Source of the DNA: a virus
Reading direction: 5' to 3' (one strand)
IMG/VR virus record: IMGVR_UViG_3300003323_000500
Coordinates: 1-34,158 of that record
Length of the DNA stretch: 34,158 nt
In this document: positions 13,219 to 21,240 of the stretch, one piece after another
How the letters are laid out: the number at the start of each line of letters is the position of its first letter
Numbering within the stretch: position 1 is the first letter of the stretch
Made by a program: the position numbers and the translations under genes
Notes under the pieces: model-generated
Told to the model about the DNA's origin: nothing
The model's database searches: none
What the model saw: the letters and a program-made list of their open reading frames with translations, nothing else

Positions 13219-14559
13219 GTTTAGAAAAAAATCTGACAAGACCGATTTAAGGTTCGCCCAAAAGCTATTTCCCATTAACACTTCTTCGGTAGTGTCTTGC
13301 TTTCCTTTTTTTTCGGTATTTTTTCTGGGCTTGTCGCTAGTCTGGAATTGCTGTTGCACGGCGGCCTTATCTGCTTCTTGCTTTGCTTTCAGTTCAGCAT
13401 AGTTATCCGGTTTCGGTATACCGTAGGTCTCATACCAATAATCATCTGATATGGGTACTTTGGCAGACACTTCTTTATCAATACTCAGCCGGCTAACCAG
13501 TGCCTGAATGTCTAACTCTTTTTCAAATTTGAACTTTCCACCCTCTACCGGCAGGCCATAGCTTTTAAGTATATCAAGAAACTGTTTACTGTTCAGCTTT
13601 CCTTTAACATACTTTAAATCGCTCTTTGTCTTTTCTATTTGTTGCTGACCGTGCGTTTTGCTTTGCGCATATCCCGAACTTTTACTGCTGGTCGTTGTCT
13701 CTGTATTGCCCAGGACTATAATTGACATTTCATTGTCGCACGCCTGTTTGAACTTCTCTTGCAACTCACCATTGCCATTGGATTGTTTACCATCCTTCAT
13801 TTCAAACTGAGCTTGCTTCGGAATCATTAATGCCAAACTGCTTCCACTTTCATCAAGCACTTGTTTGACTTCCATCTTCGTTTTAGTGTCGTAGGCATCG
13901 TAATATACTATACGAACAGGTTGACCAAAGATTTCCACATATTGACTCCAATCTGCCATGTCACCTCGCTTCCATAAAGCATAAGGTGAACACTTTAATA
14001 GATAGCCAAGATCTTTCTCCTTACCAAGTACCCAGATATTTTTTATGCTTTCATAAGGTTTACCGTCTGCATCATTTTGATTATAGGCGATTACCTTATT
14101 CTCTATCTTGATATGCTTTCTTGGTATTTCCTTGAATTTTAACTCTGGGCCGGGTATAAATTCTAGTCCAGAAAGGCCGTATGCAGGTGTTTGCATTATC
14201 AGCATTAAAATTTCTCGAAACACTTCGCTTTCAATGACCTCATCCATAGCATCAACGCGCTTACCAGAAGCATCAGCGAAGTATAAATTCTTATTGATAA
14301 CAGCCTCAATTCGTTTTTCAAGTATACCTGTTAAATGCCCGTCCAATGTTATATCATCATATAAGTCATAAAGCCTAACACGGTTTGGATAGTGTATACT
14401 TTCGGCTGCTTGTAATGCGTTCCGAAAGTCGCCTATATCTTTGCGGCTTCGATCAGCACTCATGACACGAATGTCCTGAACCACAAGTGAAGTTGTACCT
14501 TCTGTTTTTGTAACCGTTGATTTAGCCTTTGTGATTTTACCCTTTGTCTTCTTTGCCAT
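13210..14559 (-). CDS. Portal protein, Mu gp29 (DUF935) family
   Basis: This 449-residue portal forms the dodecameric DNA channel and docks terminase and neck. Recognisable parts are LQAAESIHYPNRVRLYDLYD (about 47-66), LDGHLTGILEKRIEAVINK, WSQYVEIFGQPVRIVYYDAY (about 199-218), and a helical stem/crown region rich in Gln/Lys at the end. It is flanked by the DUF1320-type gene (9 bp) and the F-like gene. The block is inverted relative to the rest of the phage. Confidence 0.9.
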   Translation of the reverse strand: MAKKTKGKITKAKSTVTKTEGTTSLVVQDIRVMSADRSRKDIGDFRNALQAAESIHYPNRVRLYDLYDDITLDGHLTGILEKRIEAVINKNLYFADASGKRVDAMDEVIESEVFREILMLIMQTPAYGLSGLEFIPGPELKFKEIPRKHIKIENKVIAYNQNDADGKPYESIKNIWVLGKEKDLGYLLKCSPYALWKRGDMADWSQYVEIFGQPVRIVYYDAYDTKTKMEVKQVLDESGSSLALMIPKQAQFEMKDGKQSNGNGELQEKFKQACDNEMSIIVLGNTETTTSSKSSGYAQSKTHGQQQIEKTKSDLKYVKGKLNSKQFLDILKSYGLPVEGGKFKFEKELDIQALVSRLSIDKEVSAKVPISDDYWYETYGIPKPDNYAELKAKQEADKAAVQQQFQTSDKPRKNTEKKGKQDTTEEVLMGNSFWANLKSVLSDFFLNAP

Positions 14560-14568
14560 GCGCTTTAT

Positions 14569-15006
14569 TTAAAAATGTTGTCTTCTCTTTTTGTTACTGC
14601 TCCACTGTATACCATAGTTCTCATTGCCTGCCGTAGTTGGGTCGTCCTGTTTATAGGGCCATCCTTCCGGATCGGCTGCACCCTTCTGCACTTTGGTTAG
14701 CCAAGCGATTGCATCTTCATAAGCCGTTCGAATTAGTTTTAGATCAATGTTAGGATTCGCCAGCTTCACCATTTTCCATAGAGCGAGGTCTTTCACTATA
14801 TCTTTGAGGTGGTCATCATCAATCTCCGAATCGGTGTCTCCATTACCGAATATCTTTAGGAGATCGTATCGGCTTAAATAACTCTTTGCTTCAGATATAG
14901 CTGACTTTATGCTCTTGGTTGGTATATCGTTATCACCCCGCGAAATCTCGTCAACCAGTTCGGAGTATATGTGCGTTTTGAAATCTTCTATTGTTATAAA
15001 GGGCAT
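14569..15006 (-). CDS. Head-completion protein, Mu gp36-like (DUF1320)
   Basis: This 145-residue protein has the DUF1320 pattern. It opens with MPFITIEDFKTHIY, has SAISEAKSYLSRYD (about 34-47), VKDLALWKMVKLANPNID (about 70-87) and a final helix ending before PEGWPYK. It likely forms the adaptor ring beneath the portal. It lies between TerL and portal, 15 bp after TerL. Confidence 0.8.
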   Translation of the reverse strand: MPFITIEDFKTHIYSELVDEISRGDNDIPTKSIKSAISEAKSYLSRYDLLKIFGNGDTDSEIDDDHLKDIVKDLALWKMVKLANPNIDLKLIRTAYEDAIAWLTKVQKGAADPEGWPYKQDDPTTAGNENYGIQWSSNKKRRQHF

Positions 15007-15021
15007 ATTTTGTTCTTTTGA

Positions 15022-16566
15022 TTAAAACCTTTTTGAATTTGGTCTGCGCTTAATTCGTGTTATATCACCGGTGGATTGCACTGCTATTTTATTCTTCACT
15101 ATATGCACGCCACCTTCCACCGCATCAGGACCGTCCATTGTTTTAGAATTGGGACTGACAGACTTGAACTGTGCTTCCAAGCGTTTCATGTGCGGATCGT
15201 CCTTCTCATCGATGTTTAAGATCAGGCTGCTTGTGCGATTGATTGGCTCAAGTGTACCTTCGATGCGGAAGTATTTATCTGGTTTTTCTCGCTCATCAGG
15301 AATTACTGAGAGAACATCGTTACGCTGTTCACCCTCTTCAAAAATTAATGGAAGTAATACCTGCTGATAGAATGGGTCTTGTAACGAGTTGTTTTCTATA
15401 TAGGTATACAACTGCGTTTTATTGTTCACATAGTCTCTACCCGCATATAGCCAGTTTATAAACGTGCTATTCGTTGTTACATCAAGGAAACATTTGTACA
15501 CATAGTACTTCAGGTCTTTATAACCAACAACGACCACCGCTTTACAGCTATTCTTTGCCTTGCTTTTTAATGAAGGTTTGTCCTTGTTTGAAGGTGAAGG
15601 GTCGGCATAGACAACTACAAAGGGCAAATCCCTTAGAGGCGGGCATTTACCATAAGTCATTTCCTTGAATACCTTACCTGAGGATATAGGGTTATTGAAG
15701 TACTCTTTTTGCGCAGATTCATAAGAGATCATACCAAGCATGTCATCTATATCTTTCTCGCTGTTCTTTTGAGGCCAAACACTAACACCAAACTCATCTC
15801 GAATATTTATTATCTCGCTGTCGGTGGCGTACTCATCGGCCCTAACAGCGCAACTATCTTCACCAATGAGGTTGTTATCAAAACAAATCGCATACTCACC
15901 AGCTATATCAACGGTAGGTATAACCGCTTGTTGAATCCAATTAAAACGTTGCTCGACACGGTCAGGATTTCGACAAACTTCATCGTCATCTATATCATCG
16001 AATACAATTAGTGTTACCCGTAATTCCTCCAATCGACTACCCCGTGGATTCTGCTCTGCACCGACAGCCCGAAAGGCGCAACCACCACGGGTAACAAACT
16101 CATCTTCCGCCCAGCTTCCGATTTTCTCCTGCACTCCATAGTCGTTTATCAACCTTTGATTAGCTTCTAGGTTAGCTTTGTATGGTGACAGTAACCTTAT
16201 TGCATTACCTTCGGTCTTTGATACCATGAGCATGTTTGTGCGGAATCTTAACGCGAATGTTTTGTAGAATACTTCAAACATCCTTCGCGTACTTTTTGAA
16301 AGTCCACGTGCCCAAGCCCTTCTTTGGTATATGCGCTTGGCTTTAACAAAACGCTTCGTGCTTGCCTTATGAAATTCGGCAGGTTCGGCAAATGAATACT
16401 TAGGGAAGTAATACTTGAACCATGCTTCCGGGTCAGACTCAAGCTCTTTCAAACGTCTTGTTTTCTCTTCCTCACTTTCGCTTAAATCGATAGGTGTGCT
16501 GTTACGAATGCTTGCAAGAAACTCTTCCCATTCCTGTAAGGCTTGTTTATCTGTCTTCTGTGTCAT
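15022..16566 (-). CDS. terL: Large terminase subunit
   Basis: This 514-residue packaging motor has an ATPase and a nuclease. The start is set at 16566, where ATG overlaps the small-terminase stop (ATGA). A further in-frame start lies 33 bp upstream. ATPase: Walker A-like WARGLSKST (about 85-93), Walker B VTLIVFDDID (about 184-193). The RNase H-like nuclease shows VVVYADPS (D322) and a late DGPDAVEGG. The length fits Mu gp28-type terminases, which package headful from integrated copies. Confidence 0.92.
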   Translation of the reverse strand: MTQKTDKQALQEWEEFLASIRNSTPIDLSESEEEKTRRLKELESDPEAWFKYYFPKYSFAEPAEFHKASTKRFVKAKRIYQRRAWARGLSKSTRRMFEVFYKTFALRFRTNMLMVSKTEGNAIRLLSPYKANLEANQRLINDYGVQEKIGSWAEDEFVTRGGCAFRAVGAEQNPRGSRLEELRVTLIVFDDIDDDEVCRNPDRVEQRFNWIQQAVIPTVDIAGEYAICFDNNLIGEDSCAVRADEYATDSEIINIRDEFGVSVWPQKNSEKDIDDMLGMISYESAQKEYFNNPISSGKVFKEMTYGKCPPLRDLPFVVVYADPSPSNKDKPSLKSKAKNSCKAVVVVGYKDLKYYVYKCFLDVTTNSTFINWLYAGRDYVNNKTQLYTYIENNSLQDPFYQQVLLPLIFEEGEQRNDVLSVIPDEREKPDKYFRIEGTLEPINRTSSLILNIDEKDDPHMKRLEAQFKSVSPNSKTMDGPDAVEGGVHIVKNKIAVQSTGDITRIKRRPNSKRF

Positions 16567-17033
16567 TTTCTCATGCTGGTTAATATGAATGAGTTCCACA
16601 TATCAGATACCTGCATGACTTGCTCCATAGTGCCTATACGCTGGATATACTTTATAAAGCGCATTCCACTTTCGGTTAGATCAGCAATGGCTAAATCCGT
16701 TTCAAGATTCCTTACAGCAGCCGTCAATTTGATTAATATATCTGCTTCTTTGGTATCTGCATGACCTTCTTTAGTAGATCGGATTTTTTCATTTAGCTTT
16801 TCAAGCTGCTCGTATAGCGCATTGATTTGATGCTCTTTCGAGATCAATAGGCGTTTGCGTAAGTCCTTCCAGTTATACTCATTCACCCACTTGCTCATTG
16901 TTTTTTCGCTAACTCCAACTCGTTTGGCTACTATCTTCTGGTCAAGCTGCTCTCTGGTAAATAACACCTTCGCTAGATATTGCTTGTCCTCAATGCTTGT
17001 GCTTTTGTTATTCATGTGCCAAAATTCGCTCAT
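16563..17033 (-). CDS. terS: Small terminase subunit
   Basis: This DNA-recognition subunit for packaging has an N-terminal helix-turn-helix (LDQKIVAKRVGVSEKTMSKW) followed by long helices (about 65-130) that would oligomerise. The frame is open up to 17099, but the start at 17033 (MSEFWHMNNK) or 17015 is preferred because the region above holds the repeated operator-like motif at 17061-17108. It is coupled to TerL by ATGA and is the first gene of the inverted packaging operon. Confidence 0.8.
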   Translation of the reverse strand: MSEFWHMNNKSTSIEDKQYLAKVLFTREQLDQKIVAKRVGVSEKTMSKWVNEYNWKDLRKRLLISKEHQINALYEQLEKLNEKIRSTKEGHADTKEADILIKLTAAVRNLETDLAIADLTESGMRFIKYIQRIGTMEQVMQVSDMWNSFILTSMRK

Positions 17034-17060
17034 TATATAGGCTGATATAAAATCGAAAAA

Positions 17061-17108
17061 GTATGATACCGCAGATATATCAGTATCATACCGCACCATG
17101 ATCGGTAT
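17061..17108. promoter_or_regulatory. Repeated dyad motif in the divergent late control region
   Basis: GTATGATACCGC (17061-17072) and GTATCATACCGC (17083-17094) have a 22-bp period. GTATGATAC and GTATCATAC are also exact reverse complements. ATACCG (17088-17093) is further mirrored by CGGTAT (17103-17108). The array lies between the divergent packaging and capsid operons, as expected for a shared late activator. Confidence 0.6.
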
Positions 17109-17122
17109 AGTATATATCCAAT

Positions 17123-17153
17123 TTGATAACGCTTTATCTACACTACAATTTTG
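17123..17153 (+). promoter_or_regulatory. Possible late promoter for the capsid operon
   Basis: TTG at 17123-17125 and TACAATTTTG at 17144-17153 resemble a Bacteroidetes promoter with one extra base in the -7 spacer. The start would be near 17160, upstream of ATG 17187. The imperfect -7 would suit activator dependence. Confidence 0.4.
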
Positions 17154-17186
17154 TGCCCAACAAAGCGAAAGAAACTCGCACAGAGA

Positions 17187-18146
17187 ATGAAGGTTAAAAA
17201 AATTGATCGTGAATATGTTCTTACCGACAGCACAGTAAACTGTTATGGCTTCCGATTACTCACATCAGGTTATCTAATTGATGAGTATAAAAAGAATCCT
17301 ATAGGATACTACATGCACGTTCGCGAGGATGGTGTGTTAGTAAAGTGGGATGATTTACGCGTTGAAGGTGATACCGTTTATGGCAAGCCAGTTATCAATA
17401 TGAGTAATCAACGTGCAGAAAAGACAGTTGATGAAATAGAGGACGGCTTTCTAAATGCTGCATCTGTTGGTCATCTCGTTGTGTTGGAATATACCGATGA
17501 TCCTGAACAAAAGTTACCTGGACAAACGGGGCCGACTGTTACAAAGTGGTTTAACCGTGAATGCTCTCTGGTAGACATCGGAGGCAACTTTAATGCGCTC
17601 GCACTTTACGATGAGTTTGATAACCCAATCAATCTCTCCGACTTCTCAAAAACAAAATTACCTACAATGAAGAAAATCGAATTTACTGGCGCACAACTCG
17701 CAGCTATGAATCTCAAAGCAGATGCAGATGAAGCAATCGTAGCAAATGCATTCAATGACTTGGTGGCTAAAGCAGCCAAAGCCGATGGTCTACAAACCGA
17801 ATTACAGAACCTCAAAGCGAAGGTTACTAATGACAAAGTTAAAGGCTTGTTGGATGCTGCTTTGACGGCCTCAAAGATTACTCAAGAGGTACACACCACT
17901 CTTTTAAAAGACTACTCAACGAATCCTGAAGGATTGGAAACTCTTCTTTCTGCAATGCCAGCCTATCAACCTGTAACTACAAAAATTGAAGAGCAAGGAA
18001 AAGGCAATGAAAAAAGAATTGCTGACTTGATGGCCAAAGATTGGGACGAACTTTTTGAGAGCGGAGAAATCGAAGTATTGAAATCCCTTTCTGCACCTGC
18101 TTACAAGCAGAAATATAAAGATACTTTCGGTAAAGAGGCAAAGTAA
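17187..18146 (+). CDS. Prohead protease/scaffold, Mu gpI-like
   Basis: A 319-residue maturation protease with a C-terminal scaffold. ATG 17187 is chosen because an in-frame TTG at 17151 overlaps the likely -7 element. The N-terminal protease-like part (about 1-155) includes IEDGFLNAASVGHLVV and a REC-SLVDIGGN strand. The C-terminal part (about 160-319) is helical, Ala/Lys/Leu-rich and scaffold-like. An internal ATG at 17667 (residue 161) opens exactly at this boundary and could make separate scaffold, as Mu gene Z does within I. The major capsid gene follows. Confidence 0.82.
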   Translation: MKVKKIDREYVLTDSTVNCYGFRLLTSGYLIDEYKKNPIGYYMHVREDGVLVKWDDLRVEGDTVYGKPVINMSNQRAEKTVDEIEDGFLNAASVGHLVVLEYTDDPEQKLPGQTGPTVTKWFNRECSLVDIGGNFNALALYDEFDNPINLSDFSKTKLPTMKKIEFTGAQLAAMNLKADADEAIVANAFNDLVAKAAKADGLQTELQNLKAKVTNDKVKGLLDAALTASKITQEVHTTLLKDYSTNPEGLETLLSAMPAYQPVTTKIEEQGKGNEKRIADLMAKDWDELFESGEIEVLKSLSAPAYKQKYKDTFGKEAK

Positions 18147-18199
18147 ATGAGAGGTATATAAATCATATTTTTTAAAAAACGGGAGTAAAAAAATTAAGG

Positions 18200-19111
18200 A
18201 TGGCAGTACAAACAGAAATTTGGGTGCGGTATATAGTTAACCGACTCTGGAAGGATAATGCGTTTTTAAAGTACGCATTCAGTGACGATCAGTATGTAAT
18301 TGGTGGCAAGGTGGTGCATATACCACAGCCGGGTGCAAAACCAAATATAACCAAGAACAGAAGTGTATTTCCGGCAGCGGCCGTGAGGCGTGCTGATTCG
18401 GATGTGCTGTATGCGCTCGACTCCTATACATCTGATCCGACACACATCGAGGCGGCTGACATGCAGGAAGTGACCTACGACAAGATCAGTTCCGTATTTG
18501 GAGACCATGCCGGTGAACTTACCCAATCGGTAGCTGATGACATGATCATCAAATGGCTTACAGGTTTAGGCGCAGGAAATATACTTCGCACTACGGGTGC
18601 AGCAACCGCAGCTAAAGTTACAGGTCAAACGGGTAACAGGAAAGCTACAACGGTACAGGATGCGAAGCGTGCACAAACGAAGATGAACGCGATGAACGTT
18701 CCTAAAACTGATCGATATGCATTGTTGGAAAGTAACATGCTTGATGAGTTTACAGATGGACTAACCATCAACCAGGAGCGCCAGTTTTCGGATTACTATG
18801 ATGCAAAAGAAGGCATTGTAGGAAAGCTCTTTGGATTCACTTTCCTCGAAAGGTCAAGTGTTGCATTTGCTAATTCAGGACTGGTAATTGATCCATACGG
18901 TGCAAGCGTTGATGCTGCCGACAATGTGGTAAGTATGTTCTGGCAGAAGGATTCCGTGGCGCGAGCTTTAGGCGAGAAGAAATTCTTTGAGAAGGTTGAT
19001 GATCCCGAACATTACGGAGATATATATAGCGCCCTTCTTCGGGCTGGTGGACGGCGTAGACGCGCAGATGATGCTGGTGTGATTGCACTTATTCAGGATG
19101 CCGCTGCCTAG
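18200..19111 (+). CDS. Major capsid protein
   Basis: This 303-residue HK97-fold-type coat protein sits in the canonical place after the protease/scaffold gene. It has no visible long delta domain of its own, consistent with a separate scaffold. The sequence is rich in Ala/Gly/Asp with typical coat-like segments (ADDMIIKWLTGLGAGN, DRYALLESNMLDEF, YGDIYSALLRAGGRRRRADD near the end). Its length matches Mu gpT (about 300). It is followed by a large hairpin that may stabilise or end its transcript. Confidence 0.88.
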   Translation: MAVQTEIWVRYIVNRLWKDNAFLKYAFSDDQYVIGGKVVHIPQPGAKPNITKNRSVFPAAAVRRADSDVLYALDSYTSDPTHIEAADMQEVTYDKISSVFGDHAGELTQSVADDMIIKWLTGLGAGNILRTTGAATAAKVTGQTGNRKATTVQDAKRAQTKMNAMNVPKTDRYALLESNMLDEFTDGLTINQERQFSDYYDAKEGIVGKLFGFTFLERSSVAFANSGLVIDPYGASVDAADNVVSMFWQKDSVARALGEKKFFEKVDDPEHYGDIYSALLRAGGRRRRADDAGVIALIQDAAA

Positions 19112-19119
19112 CGTGTGGT

Positions 19120-19168
19120 GATGCGGATATAGGGTACTGGCCCCGTAAGGTCTTACCCTTTTCGCATC
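19120..19168 (+). ncRNA. Structured 3' element after the capsid gene
   Basis: Nested pairing of GATGCG (19120-19125) with CGCATC (19163-19168), AGGGTA (19131-19136) with TACCCT (19154-19159), and GGCC with GGTC inside makes a three-tier hairpin. No T run follows directly. It could be an mRNA 3' stabiliser, partial terminator or regulatory RNA. Confidence 0.55.
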
Positions 19169-19195
19169 CAAATATAGTATAAGTATAAATATTCA

Positions 19196-19408
19196 ATGGC
19201 TCAAGGAGTGCACAATAACAATAACGGAGCAACTGCCGGTGGTTTTGCGGCGATCTTAATCGGTGCATTAAAGGGATGGGTCGATATAGGCAACCTAGAG
19301 GAAGGTATAGTGCTGTCGGCCATCGGAGCAGTTGTTGGTTTTATTATAAATCTTATTTTAAAATGGTTGGAAAAGAAAATACGCGCGAAGTGGTTCAAAA
19401 ATTCTTGA
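19196..19408 (+). CDS. Small holin-like membrane protein
   Basis: This 70-residue protein has an N-terminal Asn/Gly-rich tail, two hydrophobic segments (about 14-25 and 38-57) and a positively charged C-terminus (EKKIRAKWFKN). The size, topology and position just before the endolysin suit a holin. A structural role cannot be excluded. Confidence 0.6.
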   Translation: MAQGVHNNNNGATAGGFAAILIGALKGWVDIGNLEEGIVLSAIGAVVGFIINLILKWLEKKIRAKWFKNS

Positions 19409-19743
19409 AGCACTTGAAACACTATAACGAATTGTGGCTTGGCCCAATAGGGCTATTCATATTCATTTTTAGCAAGCCTCTAATAAAGGCTTATGATCCC
19501 GAAGCGGTGGTATATACCTCCGATGCAATTCAAAAGATATTCTTTGGTCACGTTGTTTTTGCCACTTGCATTTTTAGTGCGTGGGTTGCACTTCGATTAA
19601 CGTGGCAGAACGTGTTCAATTACCTCGTAAAAGAGTTTAACCAAGACTTTATAAATCTACCTATATGGCAAAAATTGTTAATGTCCTTTTGCTTGTTGGC
19701 CTTGTATGTATTGGGGCTGATCTTCTGCATGCATGTGCTTTAA
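19363..19743 (+). CDS. Second small membrane protein of the lysis region
   Basis: This 126-residue protein starts at ATG 19363, which is preferred over an upstream in-frame codon lying deep inside the holin-like gene. It has three or so hydrophobic segments (about 24-36, 60-85, 104-124). It overlaps the previous gene by 46 bp and the endolysin by 79 bp. It may be a holin/antiholin partner. No family is recognised. Confidence 0.6.
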   Translation: MVGKENTREVVQKFLKHLKHYNELWLGPIGLFIFIFSKPLIKAYDPEAVVYTSDAIQKIFFGHVVFATCIFSAWVALRLTWQNVFNYLVKEFNQDFINLPIWQKLLMSFCLLALYVLGLIFCMHVL

Positions 19744-20273
19744 GTGGCCATCAAACGGAGATTAAGAGCAATGATGGAAGCAATAATCATAGTGCTAGTA
19801 CTGTTGGTACTATTCACGAAAGAGTTCTTGCAGTATTTCAGTCGCAAGTAGGCGTTAAAGAAAATCTGGGCACTAATGATAGCAAAGAGATTCGTGAATA
19901 CCTCCGAAGTGTCGGTATAAAATCACCTGCATATTACTGTGCTGCTTTTGTCTGTTGGGGATTTACTGTTTGTGACATACCTAATCCTAAAACAGGTTGG
20001 TCACCGAGTTTATTTCCGGTTGAGCATATAGTAAACCTGCAAACAACTGTTCCTGATACGTGTGATGTATTCGGTATATACCATAACAACCTAAAACGAA
20101 TAGCGCATGTGGGTATAATCAAACATTGGCCTCGCGACCGTGACTATTTTATTTCCATTGAAGGAAACACCAACAATAATGGTAGTCGCAACGGTGATGG
20201 AGTTTATGAAAAGCGAAGGCCCAAGAGAAGTATTGCAAGGGTAAGCCGCTGGATTGGCCGTTTGAAGGTATAA
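19665..20273 (+). CDS. CHAP/NlpC-type endolysin with signal peptide
   Basis: This 202-residue peptidoglycan hydrolase has an N-terminal hydrophobic signal or signal-anchor (about 4-25) and a polar linker. A cysteine-peptidase-like domain then runs from about residue 48 to the end: VFQSQVGVKENLGTNDSKEI, catalytic Cys in YYCAAFVCW (about 88-96), catalytic His in RIAHVGII, and a following acidic/Asn element IEGNTNNNG. The signal suggests Sec-dependent export with holin-triggered timing. It overlaps the membrane gene upstream. A 26-codon hydrophobic frame is nested in its linker region. Confidence 0.82.
   Translation: MAKIVNVLLLVGLVCIGADLLHACALSGHQTEIKSNDGSNNHSASTVGTIHERVLAVFQSQVGVKENLGTNDSKEIREYLRSVGIKSPAYYCAAFVCWGFTVCDIPNPKTGWSPSLFPVEHIVNLQTTVPDTCDVFGIYHNNLKRIAHVGIIKHWPRDRDYFISIEGNTNNNGSRNGDGVYEKRRPKRSIARVSRWIGRLKV
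19771..19851 (+). CDS. Possible nested membrane microprotein in the endolysin gene
   Basis: ATG ATG at 19771 opens a 26-codon frame, out of frame with the endolysin, ending at TAG 19851. The product is MMEA, an 11-residue run of Ile/Val/Leu/Phe, then a basic tail ending FSRK. This looks like a single-pass microprotein. No ribosome-binding site is evident and chance is possible. Confidence 0.25.
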   Translation: MMEAIIIVLVLLVLFTKEFLQYFSRK

Positions 20274-20292
20274 ATAAAAAGAGGAAATATAT

Positions 20293-20784
20293 ATGAAGAC
20301 GCTACGTGTATCTCTGGTCATAGGTTTAGGTTTCGTTATCGTGGTTGTGGGGTGCGGTCGAAAGGCCGTGCCTACCACCTCCATAAAATCAGAGGTACAT
20401 GATAGTGTTATCACAAAAGAAGTCACTCGATTCGTGGCGGTGAAACTTCCGGGTGACACCGTAACTATAACTGATTACATCGAGTGTGATTCGATAACGA
20501 ATAAACCATTACCTAAGAAAATAAATGCCCATGGTGCCAGGGCAAAAATTGCAATTACTATAAATTCCTCTGGTTTGATAACTGGAACCGGTGGTTGTGA
20601 TAGCATCAAAGCAGTTGTTGAAGCAAAGGACAAACTTATATACCAATTGAGAATAGAAAACAAAACGCTCAATGAAACAAAGTTCGTTCATCAACCTGCG
20701 TGGTTTGATATAGCTGCCAGATGGATTGCATCTGTATTTATACTCCTAATAATTGGATGTGTCGTACTTAAACTAACTGCATAA
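20293..20784 (+). CDS. Probable unimolecular spanin (lipoprotein plus C-terminal membrane helix)
   Basis: This 163-residue protein has an N-terminal lipoprotein signal with lipobox VVGC (Cys21), a periplasmic middle region rich in beta strands with a helical part (about 103-130), and a C-terminal membrane helix (about 139-161). That topology, outer-membrane lipid at one end and inner-membrane helix at the other, is the definition of a u-spanin, which fuses the two membranes at lysis. It follows the endolysin by 19 bp. Confidence 0.72.
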   Translation: MKTLRVSLVIGLGFVIVVVGCGRKAVPTTSIKSEVHDSVITKEVTRFVAVKLPGDTVTITDYIECDSITNKPLPKKINAHGARAKIAITINSSGLITGTGGCDSIKAVVEAKDKLIYQLRIENKTLNETKFVHQPAWFDIAARWIASVFILLIIGCVVLKLTA

Positions 20785-20795
20785 AAATTATAACT

Positions 20796-21188
20796 ATGAG
20801 CGAAATCGCGAAAAGATACTTTAACAACTTCCCTAACAGCAACCAGTGTCACGAATCATCTGATGGATTCCTGTTTCCTGACTTGCATCATGCCAACGCC
20901 TATGCGGCTACCTTAAGGGATAACAAGGTGAAGACACATAACCGCTCTGACTTTGAAGAAAGCACAGAAGGTCAAAAGGCAATTGATGTGCTGGTTGATG
21001 TTGTAAAGAAGTCACTCACTGATGGCAGGAATACTGAAGCTAAGGATGGAAAGGCATCCGGTAAATCAAAGCGTGTAACTGAAGACAAGACTTCTGATGC
21101 GAAAGGTGGTGAACTGAAAGCAACCGAGGCTGCGACTACTACTGAAACTGGCGCTGCTGATGTAAAACCTTTCCAATGTAAAGGATGA
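20796..21188 (+). CDS. Hypothetical protein, Ala/Lys/Thr-rich tail
   Basis: This 130-residue protein has a folded N-terminal part (about 1-50) with FNNFPNSNQCHESSDGFLFP and DLHHANAYAATL. A long, polar, apparently disordered C-terminal tail follows. It lies between lysis and tail sheath genes, where small structural or decoration proteins are common. I recall similar proteins in Bacteroidetes phages but no function. Confidence 0.65.
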   Translation: MSEIAKRYFNNFPNSNQCHESSDGFLFPDLHHANAYAATLRDNKVKTHNRSDFEESTEGQKAIDVLVDVVKKSLTDGRNTEAKDGKASGKSKRVTEDKTSDAKGGELKATEAATTTETGAADVKPFQCKG

Positions 21189-21240
21189 AGAACCAAAGAA
21201 AGTACAAGAGTAAATATATACCGAAGGAGGAAAAAAATAG

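Noticed and set aside
17151-17186. Upstream TTG start for the protease/scaffold gene
   Set aside because: It falls at the end of the likely -7 element and the extra residues look unlike the family start. ATG 17187 is better.
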